DNA of 64,000 nucleotides from Arboricoccus pini (lineage in GTDB: Bacteria > Pseudomonadota > Alphaproteobacteria > Geminicoccales > Geminicoccaceae): positions 310,001 to 374,000 of the forward strand of contig NZ_FYEH01000002.1 in the NCBI RefSeq assembly GCF_900187945.1, given 5' to 3'. Below, one piece after another: positions 16,778 through 25,872 of this stretch (position 1 is the first letter of the stretch; each line of letters starts with the position of its first letter). The notes under the pieces were generated by a model. That model was not told the DNA's origin. It saw only the letters and a program-made list of their open reading frames with translations, and made no database searches. The position numbers were made by a program, and so were the translations under genes.

Positions 16778-18034
16778 CTATTTGGCGCCGGCGACCGCGT
16801 CGACGAGAGCCTTGGGGGCGGCATCGGCCGTGAGCTGGCCGTTCAACTCTTGGGTCACCACGTCGAAAAAGGCCTGCTTGATGCCGGCGGGGGCACCATA
16901 GCCGTGCGCCAAGGATCCCATGAGCGTTCCTTTCTCCGTGGCCTCCTTGAGATCCTTCATGCCTTTCTTGCCGCAGGCATCGAAATTGGTGTCCGGCACA
17001 TCGAGCCTGGCCGGCACGGCACCCTTGATGAGGTTGAACTTGGCTTGGAGATCCGGGTCCATGACGTCGGCTGCCAGCTGCATCGCGGCGTCGCCTTGCG
17101 CCTTGCCCGCCTCGAAGGCCGCGAACATGTCGGAATTGAACGTCACGCTACCCTGCGTGCCGGGGAAGCGGATGCAGACGAAATCCTGGCCGGGCTTCAT
17201 GCCGGCATTCACGAACTCGCCCTTGGCCCAGTCGCCCATGACTTGCGCGGCAGCGTCGCCCTTGATCACCATGGCCGTCGCCAGGTTCCAATCCCGGCCC
17301 GAAAAATTCGGATCGAAATAGGTCCTAAGCTTGCTCATGCGCTCGAACACCGTCTTCATCGTGTCCGAGCCCAATGCGGCTGGATCCTGCTCGATGATCG
17401 CCTTGCGATAGAAGTCCGGACCGCCGGTCGAGAGCAGCACATTTTCAAAGACAGTCCCGTCCTGCCAGGGCTGGCCGCCATGCGCCAAGGGCGTGATCCC
17501 GGCCGCCTTGAACTTGTCGAAGAGGGCTATCAGCTCGTCGAAGGTCGCAGGCTCCTTGCCACCCACCCGGTCCAGAAGCTTCTTGTTGATCCATAGCCAG
17601 TTGGTCGAATGCACATCGATGGGCGCGGCGATCCACTTGCCGTCCTGCATGGCGAAAGCCTGAAGCGGCTTGGGGAGCGCCTGGCCCCATCCGCCCTTCT
17701 CGGCGACACTTGAAATGTCGGCCAGCATGCCCTGATCCGACCAGTCGACGATGTCGAAGCCCAAAAGCTGGCCGGCTCCAGGCGGATTGCCGGCGGCGAT
17801 CCTGGCGCGCAGCACGGTCATGGCCTGCACGCCGCTGCCGCCCGCCACCGGCACGTCCTTCCAGGTCACGCCCTGAGTCTGCAGCTTGTCCTTGACGAGC
17901 CCGAGCGCCTTGGCCTCGCCGCCCGAGGTCCACCAGTGGATGACCTCGAGATCCTCAGCGGCGCGAACGCCATTGGAGGCGCCAAGCGCGATGGCGCAAG
18001 CCGTTGAAACAAGGATCGACCAGCGACGGATCAT
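16778..18034 (-). CDS. Extracellular sugar-binding protein, family 1
   Basis: A 418-residue periplasmic solute-binding protein. The signal peptide runs from [19 protein letters not shown] to a cleavage site near VRAAED. The mature start [16 protein letters not shown] is typical of glucose/mannose-type binding proteins. Trp-rich segments ([21 protein letters not shown]) probably stack on sugar rings. A conserved-looking Cys pair may form a disulfide (DFVCIRF and FDACGKKG). It is the first gene of the importer operon, and its promoter overlaps a LacI-type operator. Confidence 0.92.
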   Translation of the reverse strand: MIRRWSILVSTACAIALGASNGVRAAEDLEVIHWWTSGGEAKALGLVKDKLQTQGVTWKDVPVAGGSGVQAMTVLRARIAAGNPPGAGQLLGFDIVDWSDQGMLADISSVAEKGGWGQALPKPLQAFAMQDGKWIAAPIDVHSTNWLWINKKLLDRVGGKEPATFDELIALFDKFKAAGITPLAHGGQPWQDGTVFENVLLSTGGPDFYRKAIIEQDPAALGSDTMKTVFERMSKLRTYFDPNFSGRDWNLATAMVIKGDAAAQVMGDWAKGEFVNAGMKPGQDFVCIRFPGTQGSVTFNSDMFAAFEAGKAQGDAAMQLAADVMDPDLQAKFNLIKGAVPARLDVPDTNFDACGKKGMKDLKEATEKGTLMGSLAHGYGAPAGIKQAFFDVVTQELNGQLTADAAPKALVDAVAGAK

Positions 18035-18081
18035 GGAGTTTCTGCCTTTTAATTATCTAGATCGGGACGCCTATTAATTAA

Positions 18082-18109
18082 ATGGTAACGTTACAGAGTG
18101 GACTGTCAA
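18082..18109 (-). promoter_or_regulatory. Promoter with embedded LacI-family operator
   Basis: On the minus strand TTGACA (18104-18109) and TACCAT (18082-18087) are spaced by 16 bases, a good sigma-70-like promoter for the sugar importer operon. Inside the spacer and -10 box lies the perfect palindrome GTAACGTTAC (18085-18094), part of TGGTAACGTTACAG. A central CG palindrome is the usual LacI/GalR operator form. The regulator gene is divergent and starts 163 bases away. Binding would block RNA polymerase until an inducer is present. Confidence 0.75.
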
Positions 18110-18271
18110 CATGACACCACCCTGAATTTCGCAAACGTCGCGCCTCTTATACTGTATCATAGTGTCAACTTTTGCTTCTCGCAGGTAGATCGACAATCGA
18201 GATTCGTCACTTGTCCAGTCTGCAACGATACTGTTAAGGCTGCTCCACAAAAGGGGGTTGGCGTTTTCAAG

Positions 18272-19288
18272 ATGGCGAAGCAGAAGGCGACCCTGCGAAC
18301 GATCGCCGAGGCGTCCGGGTTCGCGGTGACCACGGTCTCCCGCGCCCTCAAGGACGCCCCGGAACTCAGCCAAGCCACCAAGGCGAGGATCAGGACGATT
18401 GCCCTGGCGCAAGGCTATGCGCCCGACCGGGCCGCATTGCGGCTGCGAACGGGCCAGACCTACATCCTAGCTTTCATCCTCAGCCAGGAGGACGAGATCA
18501 ACCGGATCGCCCGCAACATGATCATCGGGCTCAGCCAGGGATTGCGCGGGACGCCTTATCAACTGATCGTCGTGCCGCAATTTCCGGACGAGGATCCCCT
18601 GCAGGCGGTGCGCTATGTGGTCGAAACAGGTGCCGCGGACGGGCTCATTATCAGCCACACGATGCCGCAGGACGAAAGGGTCCGCTATCTGCTCGAGCGC
18701 GACATTCCGTTCGTCACCCATGGTCGAACCGAGTTGCAGACACCGCATGCCTACTACGATTACGACAATTTTCGCTTCGCGCTCGAAGCTACTCGCCTCC
18801 TGCTGCGGCGCGGGCGACAGCGAATCATTCTCGTCCCGCCGATAACACGCTTTACCTATGCGGGCCTGCAGATTGATGGCTATCGGCGTGCGATGATCGA
18901 GGCAGGCCTCGAGCCCAACGTTGCGACAGCGCTTTCCATCGAATCGTCGCCGATGGAACTCAAGCGCTTTGCCTCGTCGATGGCGCGAGAGGCTGCACCG
19001 CCCGACGCTTATGTGTGCGGCAGCGAGGAGGCCTGCATCGCTTTGATCGGCGGCATTGAAGCATCCGGCATGCGCCTTGGCTGCCAAGTCGACCTTGTGG
19101 GCAAGCAGACCTCTGATCTAGTCGACGTCCTCTCCGCCGTCTTCGACACGGCTTCGGAGGATTTCAGCCATACGGGACGAATATTGGCCGAACTCCTGCT
19201 TCGCCGCCTGGCGGGGGAATCAGCCGGCGACCTGCAGCGCCTGGAGACACCCATCTGGACCCTGAGGACGCCGGCTTCAGAGAGGTGA
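18272..19288 (+). CDS. LacI-family transcriptional regulator
   Basis: A 338-residue LacI/GalR repressor. The N-terminal helix-turn-helix is TLRTIAEASGFAVTTVSRAL (residues 7-26), followed by a hinge helix and a periplasmic-binding-protein-like sensor domain. It probably represses the divergent sugar importer through the palindrome at 18085-18094. I start at the ATG at 18272, which gives a canonical N-terminus; the frame is open back to 18098 but that extension would cover the importer promoter region. No sugar-metabolising enzyme lies next to this module, so the effector is unknown. Confidence 0.88.
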   Translation: MAKQKATLRTIAEASGFAVTTVSRALKDAPELSQATKARIRTIALAQGYAPDRAALRLRTGQTYILAFILSQEDEINRIARNMIIGLSQGLRGTPYQLIVVPQFPDEDPLQAVRYVVETGAADGLIISHTMPQDERVRYLLERDIPFVTHGRTELQTPHAYYDYDNFRFALEATRLLLRRGRQRIILVPPITRFTYAGLQIDGYRRAMIEAGLEPNVATALSIESSPMELKRFASSMAREAAPPDAYVCGSEEACIALIGGIEASGMRLGCQVDLVGKQTSDLVDVLSAVFDTASEDFSHTGRILAELLLRRLAGESAGDLQRLETPIWTLRTPASER

Positions 19289-19419
19289 CGATCGGCCGCC
19301 CGCTTTTGCCGATGGAAGAAGACAGCAATCGATACAACTTATTGTTTTATGCTCGACAGTCTGACGCTAGGTTCAAAAGCCTGCACGAGACTGGATGGCA
19401 AGGCTAACGCTCGCGAAGC

Positions 19420-22020
19420 GTGAGCTTTATGCTCATCGCGGCCGATGCGGCGGAAATGGCGGAGGGATCTCTGAACGCTTGGTCGCTCAACGGGCCGGCT
19501 GTCGATATAGTGTGGATTGGCCTGCTCGCCACACTGAGCCTTGCCTGCGCTGCAGCCGCAGTTGGCATTCTCTACGAATGGCGGCGGCGACGACAACTTC
19601 AGCTTTATCTTGACGAGATTCGCGAGCACCAACGCGATGCCATCCTGGTCATCGACACAGATGGGCGGATAAAGCGGTTCAACAACGCCGCCAGGGCAAT
19701 CTTCGAGATCCCCCGAGAAGAGACGCTGACTGGACGCTTGATAGCCGACGTTCTGGCTAGCAAGGGCTTGAACGGCAAGTTGGAAATGCTCTTTGCAACA
19801 CCCCCCGCTCCGCCCGACGACGTGCATCTCGAGCTGGCGGGCAGACGTCACGATGGCAGCGGGCTGTTCCTGGACGTGATGGTGGCGGATTTCCGACAGC
19901 GCGAACGCGTCATCGTGTTTCGCGATATTTCGACGCGACGAGCGATGGAATGGGAACTTGGCGCCAGCGCGTCGATCCTGCGCACGCTGGCCGATCATGC
20001 GCCAGTCATCATCTGGCAGCGCGACGATACCTCACGTTCAATCTATTTGAACCGGCATTGGGAAACATTCACCGGCGTCGACGTCGCCGTGGGCCAGGCA
20101 AATGGCTGGTATCATTACGTCCATCCCGAAGATCGTGCGCGTGTCGAGGCGGCGACCCACGAAGCTATAAGGGCCATGCGGCCGCTGGAAATTGAATATC
20201 GGCTTTTTAGCCGATCGGGCTGGCGCTGGGTGCTGGACACGGCGGCGGCGCGTTTTTGTGACGACGGGATGTTCGCTGGATATGTGGGCGTGGTCATCGA
20301 CATTGATGATCGGCGACGCAGCGTAGCACGCCTGCAGGAGAGCGAAGCGCGGTTTCGCGACGTTGCCATGACAGCATCCGATATGCTCTGGGAAACCGAC
20401 GAAGAAGGACGGTTCACCTATCTCTCCGATCGCGCGGAGGCGATTATCGGCCTGCCGCCGGAAATGGCGCTGGGTCGCACACCCTGGTCGCTCGGGCTTC
20501 AAGGCGCCCCGACGGCCGACGGCGAGATGAACGCGTCGTGGCGCCTCGATACACCCGCGCCTTTCCGCAACGTCACCTTTCGCTGGAGCGATTCCGCGCA
20601 GGGCACGGGTCGTTGGATTGCGATCGGCGGCAAGCCTGTCTTTACGGCCGAGAATCGCTTCGCCGGCTATCGCGGCAGCGCCACCGATGTCACCAGCGAG
20701 GTGGAGGCCGGCGCTCAGCTTCGTCATCAGGCAACGCATGACGGCCTGACCGGACTGCCGAATCGCGGGGCCATGCTGGAGCATCTGACACGCGCGCTGG
20801 CCAGCGGCGATAAGCAGGGGCGGCAGGTCGGTGTGGTCTGCCTGGATCTAGACCGGTTCAAGGACGTCAACGACACATTCGGCCATGCGGCGGGCGACGA
20901 TCTTCTCAAGATGGTGAGCGAGCGCCTGACACGACTCGCAGCCGATGCCGGCATCGTGGGCCGGATCGGTGGCGATGAATTCACCATCCTTCTTTCCAAT
21001 ATCGGGGATCAGACACAGCTGGAGGAATTCTGTCAGCAGGTGATCGAGCTCGCGGCAGAGCCTTATGAGATGGACGGCCTGCGCGTGCATGTGGGCATCA
21101 GCGTCGGCGGCGCCTTGGCAGAGGGGCAAGAGCGCGCCGAAGAGACTTTGAAGCGCGCCGATTTTGCCCTCTACGCCGCCAAGCGAGAGGGACGCGAGAC
21201 TTGGCGGGCCTATACGCGGGAACTCGAGGGCGGTCGTCGATCACGTAAAAAGCTTGAGGTCGAGCTCCGAGCGGCCATCGAGGAAAATAGTCTTTCAGTC
21301 TACTATCAGCCTCAGGTCGATCTCGTGACTCATCGCATGATCGCCGTCGAGGCATTGACGCGCTGGCGCCGGCCCGAGGGTGACATCGTCTCGCCGCTCG
21401 ATTTCATTCCCCTGGCCGAAGAGACGAGGCTCATCGTCCAACTCGGCGAGTTCGTGCTACGTCGCGCTGCAACCGACATCGTGCCTTTCAGCGAACTGGC
21501 GCTAGCCGTCAATCTTTCACCGGTGCAGCTTTTGCGTACCGACCTTGTGCAGATGATCGAAGAGGTACTGGCGCAAAGCGGCTTCGCCCCGGATCGCCTC
21601 GAGCTCGAGATTACAGAAAGCGCTCTTCTCAAGGACGACCACACAGTGCGCAAAATGATGCTCGAGCTTAAGCAATTGGGTGTTAAGCTGGCGCTGGACG
21701 ATTTCGGCACGGGCTTTTCCAGCCTCAGCTATCTTCAGCGTCTGCCGTTCGACACGATCAAGCTGGATCGCTCCTTCATCAACAGCCTCGATCGCGACCC
21801 CGGCGCCGTTTCGATCGTCCATGCGGTCATCGGCCTGGGGGCCAGCCTCGGCATGAAGGTCGTGGCCGAAGGGGTTGAGACCACGGCTCAGGCTCGCTTT
21901 CTTCGCGACGAAGGCTGCAGGATCGCGCAAGGGTTTCTCTTTGCCCCGGCATTGCCTGCCGAGGAGGTCGATCGACTGCGTGGCATCGATCTAAGCCGCC
22001 ATCGCGTCGCCGCCGCCTGA
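19420..22020 (+). CDS. Membrane-anchored PAS-GGDEF-EAL cyclic-di-GMP protein
   Basis: An 866-residue signalling protein. One membrane helix is near residues 30-50 (IVWIGLLATLSLACAAAAVG). Three PAS-like sensor domains follow (about 60-170, 180-295 and 305-430). The diguanylate cyclase domain has an intact GGDEF in GRIGGDEFTILL (about 515), and the phosphodiesterase domain has an intact EAL in AVEALTRW (about 642) plus DDFGTGFSSLSYL. Both activities are possible. Translation may begin at GTG 19420 or ATG 19429. It stands alone between the LacI regulator and a CDF exporter. Confidence 0.92.
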   Translation: MSFMLIAADAAEMAEGSLNAWSLNGPAVDIVWIGLLATLSLACAAAAVGILYEWRRRRQLQLYLDEIREHQRDAILVIDTDGRIKRFNNAARAIFEIPREETLTGRLIADVLASKGLNGKLEMLFATPPAPPDDVHLELAGRRHDGSGLFLDVMVADFRQRERVIVFRDISTRRAMEWELGASASILRTLADHAPVIIWQRDDTSRSIYLNRHWETFTGVDVAVGQANGWYHYVHPEDRARVEAATHEAIRAMRPLEIEYRLFSRSGWRWVLDTAAARFCDDGMFAGYVGVVIDIDDRRRSVARLQESEARFRDVAMTASDMLWETDEEGRFTYLSDRAEAIIGLPPEMALGRTPWSLGLQGAPTADGEMNASWRLDTPAPFRNVTFRWSDSAQGTGRWIAIGGKPVFTAENRFAGYRGSATDVTSEVEAGAQLRHQATHDGLTGLPNRGAMLEHLTRALASGDKQGRQVGVVCLDLDRFKDVNDTFGHAAGDDLLKMVSERLTRLAADAGIVGRIGGDEFTILLSNIGDQTQLEEFCQQVIELAAEPYEMDGLRVHVGISVGGALAEGQERAEETLKRADFALYAAKREGRETWRAYTRELEGGRRSRKKLEVELRAAIEENSLSVYYQPQVDLVTHRMIAVEALTRWRRPEGDIVSPLDFIPLAEETRLIVQLGEFVLRRAATDIVPFSELALAVNLSPVQLLRTDLVQMIEEVLAQSGFAPDRLELEITESALLKDDHTVRKMMLELKQLGVKLALDDFGTGFSSLSYLQRLPFDTIKLDRSFINSLDRDPGAVSIVHAVIGLGASLGMKVVAEGVETTAQARFLRDEGCRIAQGFLFAPALPAEEVDRLRGIDLSRHRVAAA

Positions 22021-22095
22021 GCGCCGCTTGCGAATCAGCCCTCCCTTTTCCAGACATTCGATATTCACAGTCGTCCCACCAGGCTCAGGCCCCTT

Positions 22096-23040
22096 ATGTC
22101 CGCTCATGGTTCGAAGTCCGTCGTTCTTGCGGCCCTCGCCGGCAATCTAGCGATCGCCGTCACCAAATTCGTCGCCGCCGCTTTGACCGGCAGCTCCGCG
22201 ATGCTGAGCGAGGCAGTGCATTCTCTCGTCGATTCCGGAAACCAGGGATTGTTGCTCCTGGGTATGAAGCGGGCAGCCCGGCCACCCTCACCCGACCATC
22301 CGTTCGGTCACGGTCTAGAACTCTATTTTTGGAGTTTCGTCGTCGCCATCCTCATCTTCGGCGCTGGAGCCGGCGTCTCCCTCTATGAGGGCGTCGTGAA
22401 GATCCTGGAGCCGCTGCCGATCGAGAGCGCCTGGATCAGCTATCTGGTCCTCGGCCTTTCCATTCTCTTCGAGGGCTATAGCTGGACGGTGGCGTTCAGG
22501 GCCTTTCGCCAGGGCACGCAGGGTCGCTCACTTTGGCAATCCCTGCGTCGCAGTAAGGATCCCACGGTCTTCACCGTCCTTTTGGAGGATAGTGCCGCCC
22601 TATTGGGCCTCCTCATCGCGATCGTCGGCATCTATCTCAGCCAGCGATTCGATCTGCCGGTCTTAGATGGCGTCACGTCCGTGCTGATCGGGCTTCTGCT
22701 CGCCGCCGTCGCCGCCTTCCTGGCTTCCGAGACCATGAGCCTGATCACGGGCGAGGCCATGGAGCGCGAGGCGCGCGAGCAGATCGCGGCACTCGTCAGG
22801 GCCGACCCTGCCGTCCTTCATCTGAACGAGCAGCTCAGCATGCATTTCGGCCCCAACGACGTGCTGCTCAACCTATCCATCGACTTCAGGCAGGAGCTTG
22901 GCGCCGACGATGTGGAACAGGCGGTGACGCGGTTGGAGCGCCAGATCAGGTTAGCTCAGCCGGCCGTCAAGCGGGTCTTTCTCGAAGCCCAGAACTTTCA
23001 GGCCCACCAACGCAGCATCGCGGCCGACCTCAGCCCTTGA
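22096..23040 (+). CDS. Cation diffusion facilitator metal exporter
   Basis: A 314-residue CDF protein with six predicted helices and a C-terminal cytoplasmic domain. Helix 2 has HSLVDSGNQ, supplying His and Asp metal ligands, and the following loop has HPFGHGLELYFWS, both typical of the family. Helix 5 has a Glu-Asp pair in VLLEDSAALLG instead of the commonest His-x3-Asp. It would export Zn, Fe, Co or Mn in exchange for protons; the metal cannot be chosen. The gene overlaps the convergent aldolase by 11 bases. Confidence 0.85.
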   Translation: MSAHGSKSVVLAALAGNLAIAVTKFVAAALTGSSAMLSEAVHSLVDSGNQGLLLLGMKRAARPPSPDHPFGHGLELYFWSFVVAILIFGAGAGVSLYEGVVKILEPLPIESAWISYLVLGLSILFEGYSWTVAFRAFRQGTQGRSLWQSLRRSKDPTVFTVLLEDSAALLGLLIAIVGIYLSQRFDLPVLDGVTSVLIGLLLAAVAAFLASETMSLITGEAMEREAREQIAALVRADPAVLHLNEQLSMHFGPNDVLLNLSIDFRQELGADDVEQAVTRLERQIRLAQPAVKRVFLEAQNFQAHQRSIAADLSP

Positions 23041-23803
23041 AGCGGGCAGCCAGCGACTCGGATGCGCCAACCAAAAGGCCGGTATCGGAGCCAACGGCTG
23101 TGAAGAGGCAACCAGCCTCGATGACCTGCCGTGCCAGCGTCTCGTTCCCGGTCAGAAACCCTGGCGCCTTCCCGGCCGCCCGGATACGCCGCATCGCGTC
23201 GAGCGCCACCTTCATGACCTCTGGATGCCCCGGCTGCCCAAGGTAGCCCATATCAGCCGAAAGATCGCCCGGGCCGATAAAAATGCCGTCCACGCCCTCG
23301 ACCGCGGCTATGGCCTCCAACTCGCGCATCGCGGCGACCGTCTCGATCTGCACGATAACGCAAATCTCGCCTTCACAGCGTGTATGGTAGTCCTTGATCC
23401 GGCCGAAACGGGACGAGCGCGATGCCGAAGCAAAGCCGCGAACGCCCCTGGGCGGATAGCGCGTCGCGGCCACGGCTCGGCGGGCTTCCGCCGCATCCTG
23501 CACCATGGGCACCAAAAAGCTTTGCACGCCCGCATCCAGATAGCGTTTGAAGAGGACGGTATCGTTCCATGGAACGCGCACGATCGGATGGGTCGGACCC
23601 GCTGCTGCCGCATGGAGTTGCTGCAGCACCATGGGCAGTTCGTTGGGCGAATGCTCCGTATCCAAGAGCAGCCAGTCGAAGCCGGAAAATGACAGCATCT
23701 CGATAGCGTTGGCGGAAGCCAAACTGCACCAGAGGCCAATCTGCTGGCGGCCCGCGAGGATCGCCTGCTTGAACGCGTTCCGAGGTAGCTCGACACTGGC
23801 CAT
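23030..23803 (-). CDS. HpcH/HpaI-family class II aldolase
   Basis: A 257-residue metal-dependent pyruvate aldolase of the HpaI/RhmA/GarL group. It cleaves 2-keto-3-deoxy sugar acids or related 4-hydroxy-2-oxo acids to pyruvate and an aldehyde. Marks are FDWLLLDTEHSPNEL, the Arg in PIVRVPWND, VQIETVAAM (metal Glu) and GIFIGPGDLSADMGYLG (metal Asp). AGGGAAG precedes the ATG. It follows an FAH-family hydrolase and a metallo-beta-lactamase-fold hydrolase on the same strand; together they look like a small catabolic operon for a deoxy-keto acid. Confidence 0.88.
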   Translation of the reverse strand: MASVELPRNAFKQAILAGRQQIGLWCSLASANAIEMLSFSGFDWLLLDTEHSPNELPMVLQQLHAAAAGPTHPIVRVPWNDTVLFKRYLDAGVQSFLVPMVQDAAEARRAVAATRYPPRGVRGFASASRSSRFGRIKDYHTRCEGEICVIVQIETVAAMRELEAIAAVEGVDGIFIGPGDLSADMGYLGQPGHPEVMKVALDAMRRIRAAGKAPGFLTGNETLARQVIEAGCLFTAVGSDTGLLVGASESLAARFKG

Positions 23804-23886
23804 ATCCGCTTCCCTGATCTCTGCTGGTTGGTGGCTGATCCTGTTCCGTCAGCTTGGTGGACGCGAGCCCTTTGCGGGCTTTGCGC

Positions 23887-24744
23887 CTAGTGATGCTCCT
23901 CCCAGGCGACTACTTCCTGGCGTTGCTGGCCAAGCTTCTCAATCCCGAGCGTCATGACGTCGCCGGACTTGAGAAAGACCGGGTCCGGCTTGATCCCCAT
24001 GCCGACGCCAGGCGGGGTGCCGGTCGTGATCACGTCGCCCGGCAACAGGGTCATGAACTCGGAGACGTAAGAGACGATCGTCTTGACGTCGAAGATCATC
24101 TTGGCCGTGTTACCGGTCTGCATGCGCTTGCCATTCAGGTCCAGCCACATGTCCAGATTTTGCACGTCGCCTACGTCATCGGCCGTCAACAGCCAAGGGC
24201 CGATGGGGCCGAAGGTATCGCAGCCCTTGCCCTTGTCCCACGTGCCGCCGCGCTCGATCTGATATTCCCGCTCCGAGACGTCGTTCACCAGGACGTAACC
24301 GGCCACATGCGCGAGGGCTTCATCCTTGCTCACATAGGATGCTTTCTTGCCGATAACGATGCCGAGCTCGACCTCCCAGTCACTCTTCTTCGAGCCGCGC
24401 GGCAGGACCACCCGGTCGTTCGGTCCCTGAATGCAGGAGATCGCCTTGGTGAAGACGATAGGCTCCTTCGGGATGGGCAGGTTCGATTCTGCGGCGTGGT
24501 CGGAAAAATTCAGGCCGATGGCGATGAACTTGCCGACATGCGCAATCGGACAGCCCAGCCGGACATCCGGGTCGACGACCGGCATGTTGGTAAAGTCGTG
24601 CGTCGCCAGCATGCCCAGGCCATCCGGCGTCAATACGGCGCCCGAGATGTCGGGCACCACGCCTGAGAGGTCTCGGATCTTGCCCTGAGCGTCGATGATC
24701 CCGGGACGCTCCGACCCCTTCTCTCCGAAACGCACCAGCCTCAT
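23887..24744 (-). CDS. Fumarylacetoacetate hydrolase-family protein
   Basis: A 285-residue FAH-superfamily enzyme. Metal-binding acidic residues are visible in SDWEVELGIVIG (two Glu) and VLVNDVSERE (Asp); the active-site Lys is in TWDKGKG and the C-terminal block is TTGTPPGVGMG. The closest functional families hydrolyse or decarboxylate 2,4-diketo acids, such as 2,4-diketo-3-deoxy-L-fuconate hydrolase; similar proteins are often labelled ureidoglycolate lyase. AAGGAG precedes the ATG. It lies 83 bases upstream of the aldolase, with which it probably shares a transcript. Confidence 0.85.
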   Translation of the reverse strand: MRLVRFGEKGSERPGIIDAQGKIRDLSGVVPDISGAVLTPDGLGMLATHDFTNMPVVDPDVRLGCPIAHVGKFIAIGLNFSDHAAESNLPIPKEPIVFTKAISCIQGPNDRVVLPRGSKKSDWEVELGIVIGKKASYVSKDEALAHVAGYVLVNDVSEREYQIERGGTWDKGKGCDTFGPIGPWLLTADDVGDVQNLDMWLDLNGKRMQTGNTAKMIFDVKTIVSYVSEFMTLLPGDVITTGTPPGVGMGIKPDPVFLKSGDVMTLGIEKLGQQRQEVVAWEEHH

Positions 24745-24872
24745 GACGTTACTCCTTCCTCAGACCAATCGCGCACCACCCATACGCCGGTGCCCGCGCC
24801 CGGCAAAGCACAGCCGGGCGCTTTTTCCGCTGGACGGGACGGACGAGACGACACCGGCCCGGATGCCTAAGG

Positions 24873-25694
24873 CTACGCTTCTTCGGCCACGAACCCTGCT
24901 CCATCACGCCTGAAGCGATTGAAGCCCTTGATGTGGCTGCCGGCCACGACCCAGTCGTTGCGCGCGGCCTGCTCCACGACGAGCTTGCGGGTGGCGGCAG
25001 CTCGAGCAAGGTCGATGTCGAAGGCGAGGCCAAGCTCGGTATCGGCCGCCTGGCGATCGTCAAGATGCATGACATCGCCCCAGATCAGAAGCGATTCGTC
25101 CTGGCCGTCGAGGAGATAGCCGGTATGACCCGGCGTGTGGCCCGGCAAGGGCATGGACTTGAATCCGAGGCTCACGATGCCGGCATCGATCGGCGCCATG
25201 CGGCCCGCATAGGCTGCCACCACGCGCGCGGCCACCGCAAACGCTGCCCGGCGGGCCTCGGGCAGCTTGTCGCGTTCTTCGGGATTGGTGAAATAGGCAA
25301 GATCGACAGGCGGATAGTGGACGAGGGCGCGCGGGAAATAGGACCGGTCCTCGTAGAGGAGTCCCTCGGCGTGGTCAGTATGAAAATGGGTGAGGAGAAT
25401 ATGGTCGACGTCATCGGGTCCGATCCCTTTCTCCTTCAGCAACAAGCGGGCCTTGCCGAAATCGGGCCCCTGGGCTCCACCAAGGCCACTGTCGATGAGG
25501 ATAACGCCGCCTGGACCCTGGATGAGGAACATGTTGACGACGATCGGGATATTGCCCTCTCCCAGCTTTTGCAGGTGCGGGGCAAGCCCGTTCTCGCCTT
25601 CCACGTGGCTGAGAAGCGTCGGCGATGCGAAAAGGATGCCGTCCTCGAGGATCATGATTTCATGATCGCCGATGCGGCGGTACTGCTCTCTCAC
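24873..25694 (-). CDS. Metallo-beta-lactamase-fold hydrolase
   Basis: A 273-residue cytoplasmic MBL-fold protein (lactonase/glyoxalase II-like group). The dinuclear metal site is shown by LLTHFHTDHAEGL (HxHxDH), GHTPGHTGY (third His) and IWGDVMHLDD (bridging Asp). No signal peptide is present, so it is not a secreted beta-lactamase. It may open a lactone in the pathway completed by the FAH and aldolase genes downstream (inference). The best start is GTG at 25694. It is divergent from the AbrB-type membrane gene. Confidence 0.85.
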   Translation of the reverse strand: MREQYRRIGDHEIMILEDGILFASPTLLSHVEGENGLAPHLQKLGEGNIPIVVNMFLIQGPGGVILIDSGLGGAQGPDFGKARLLLKEKGIGPDDVDHILLTHFHTDHAEGLLYEDRSYFPRALVHYPPVDLAYFTNPEERDKLPEARRAAFAVAARVVAAYAGRMAPIDAGIVSLGFKSMPLPGHTPGHTGYLLDGQDESLLIWGDVMHLDDRQAADTELGLAFDIDLARAAATRKLVVEQAARNDWVVAGSHIKGFNRFRRDGAGFVAEEA

Positions 25695-25872
25695 GGCTTC
25701 TCTATCCTTACACTCGAAGCCAAAGTGACGATTTCCTGCCCAGTGGCCTCATGATGACGATGCGAGGCACGAATAGCCTTTTCCTTATCATGGACAAGGA
25801 TCGTGGGCGGGCGGGGGACTTGGCAAAGCCCGCCGGGACTATCGTCGCTCTCAGCAGACATGGAGAACCAAA

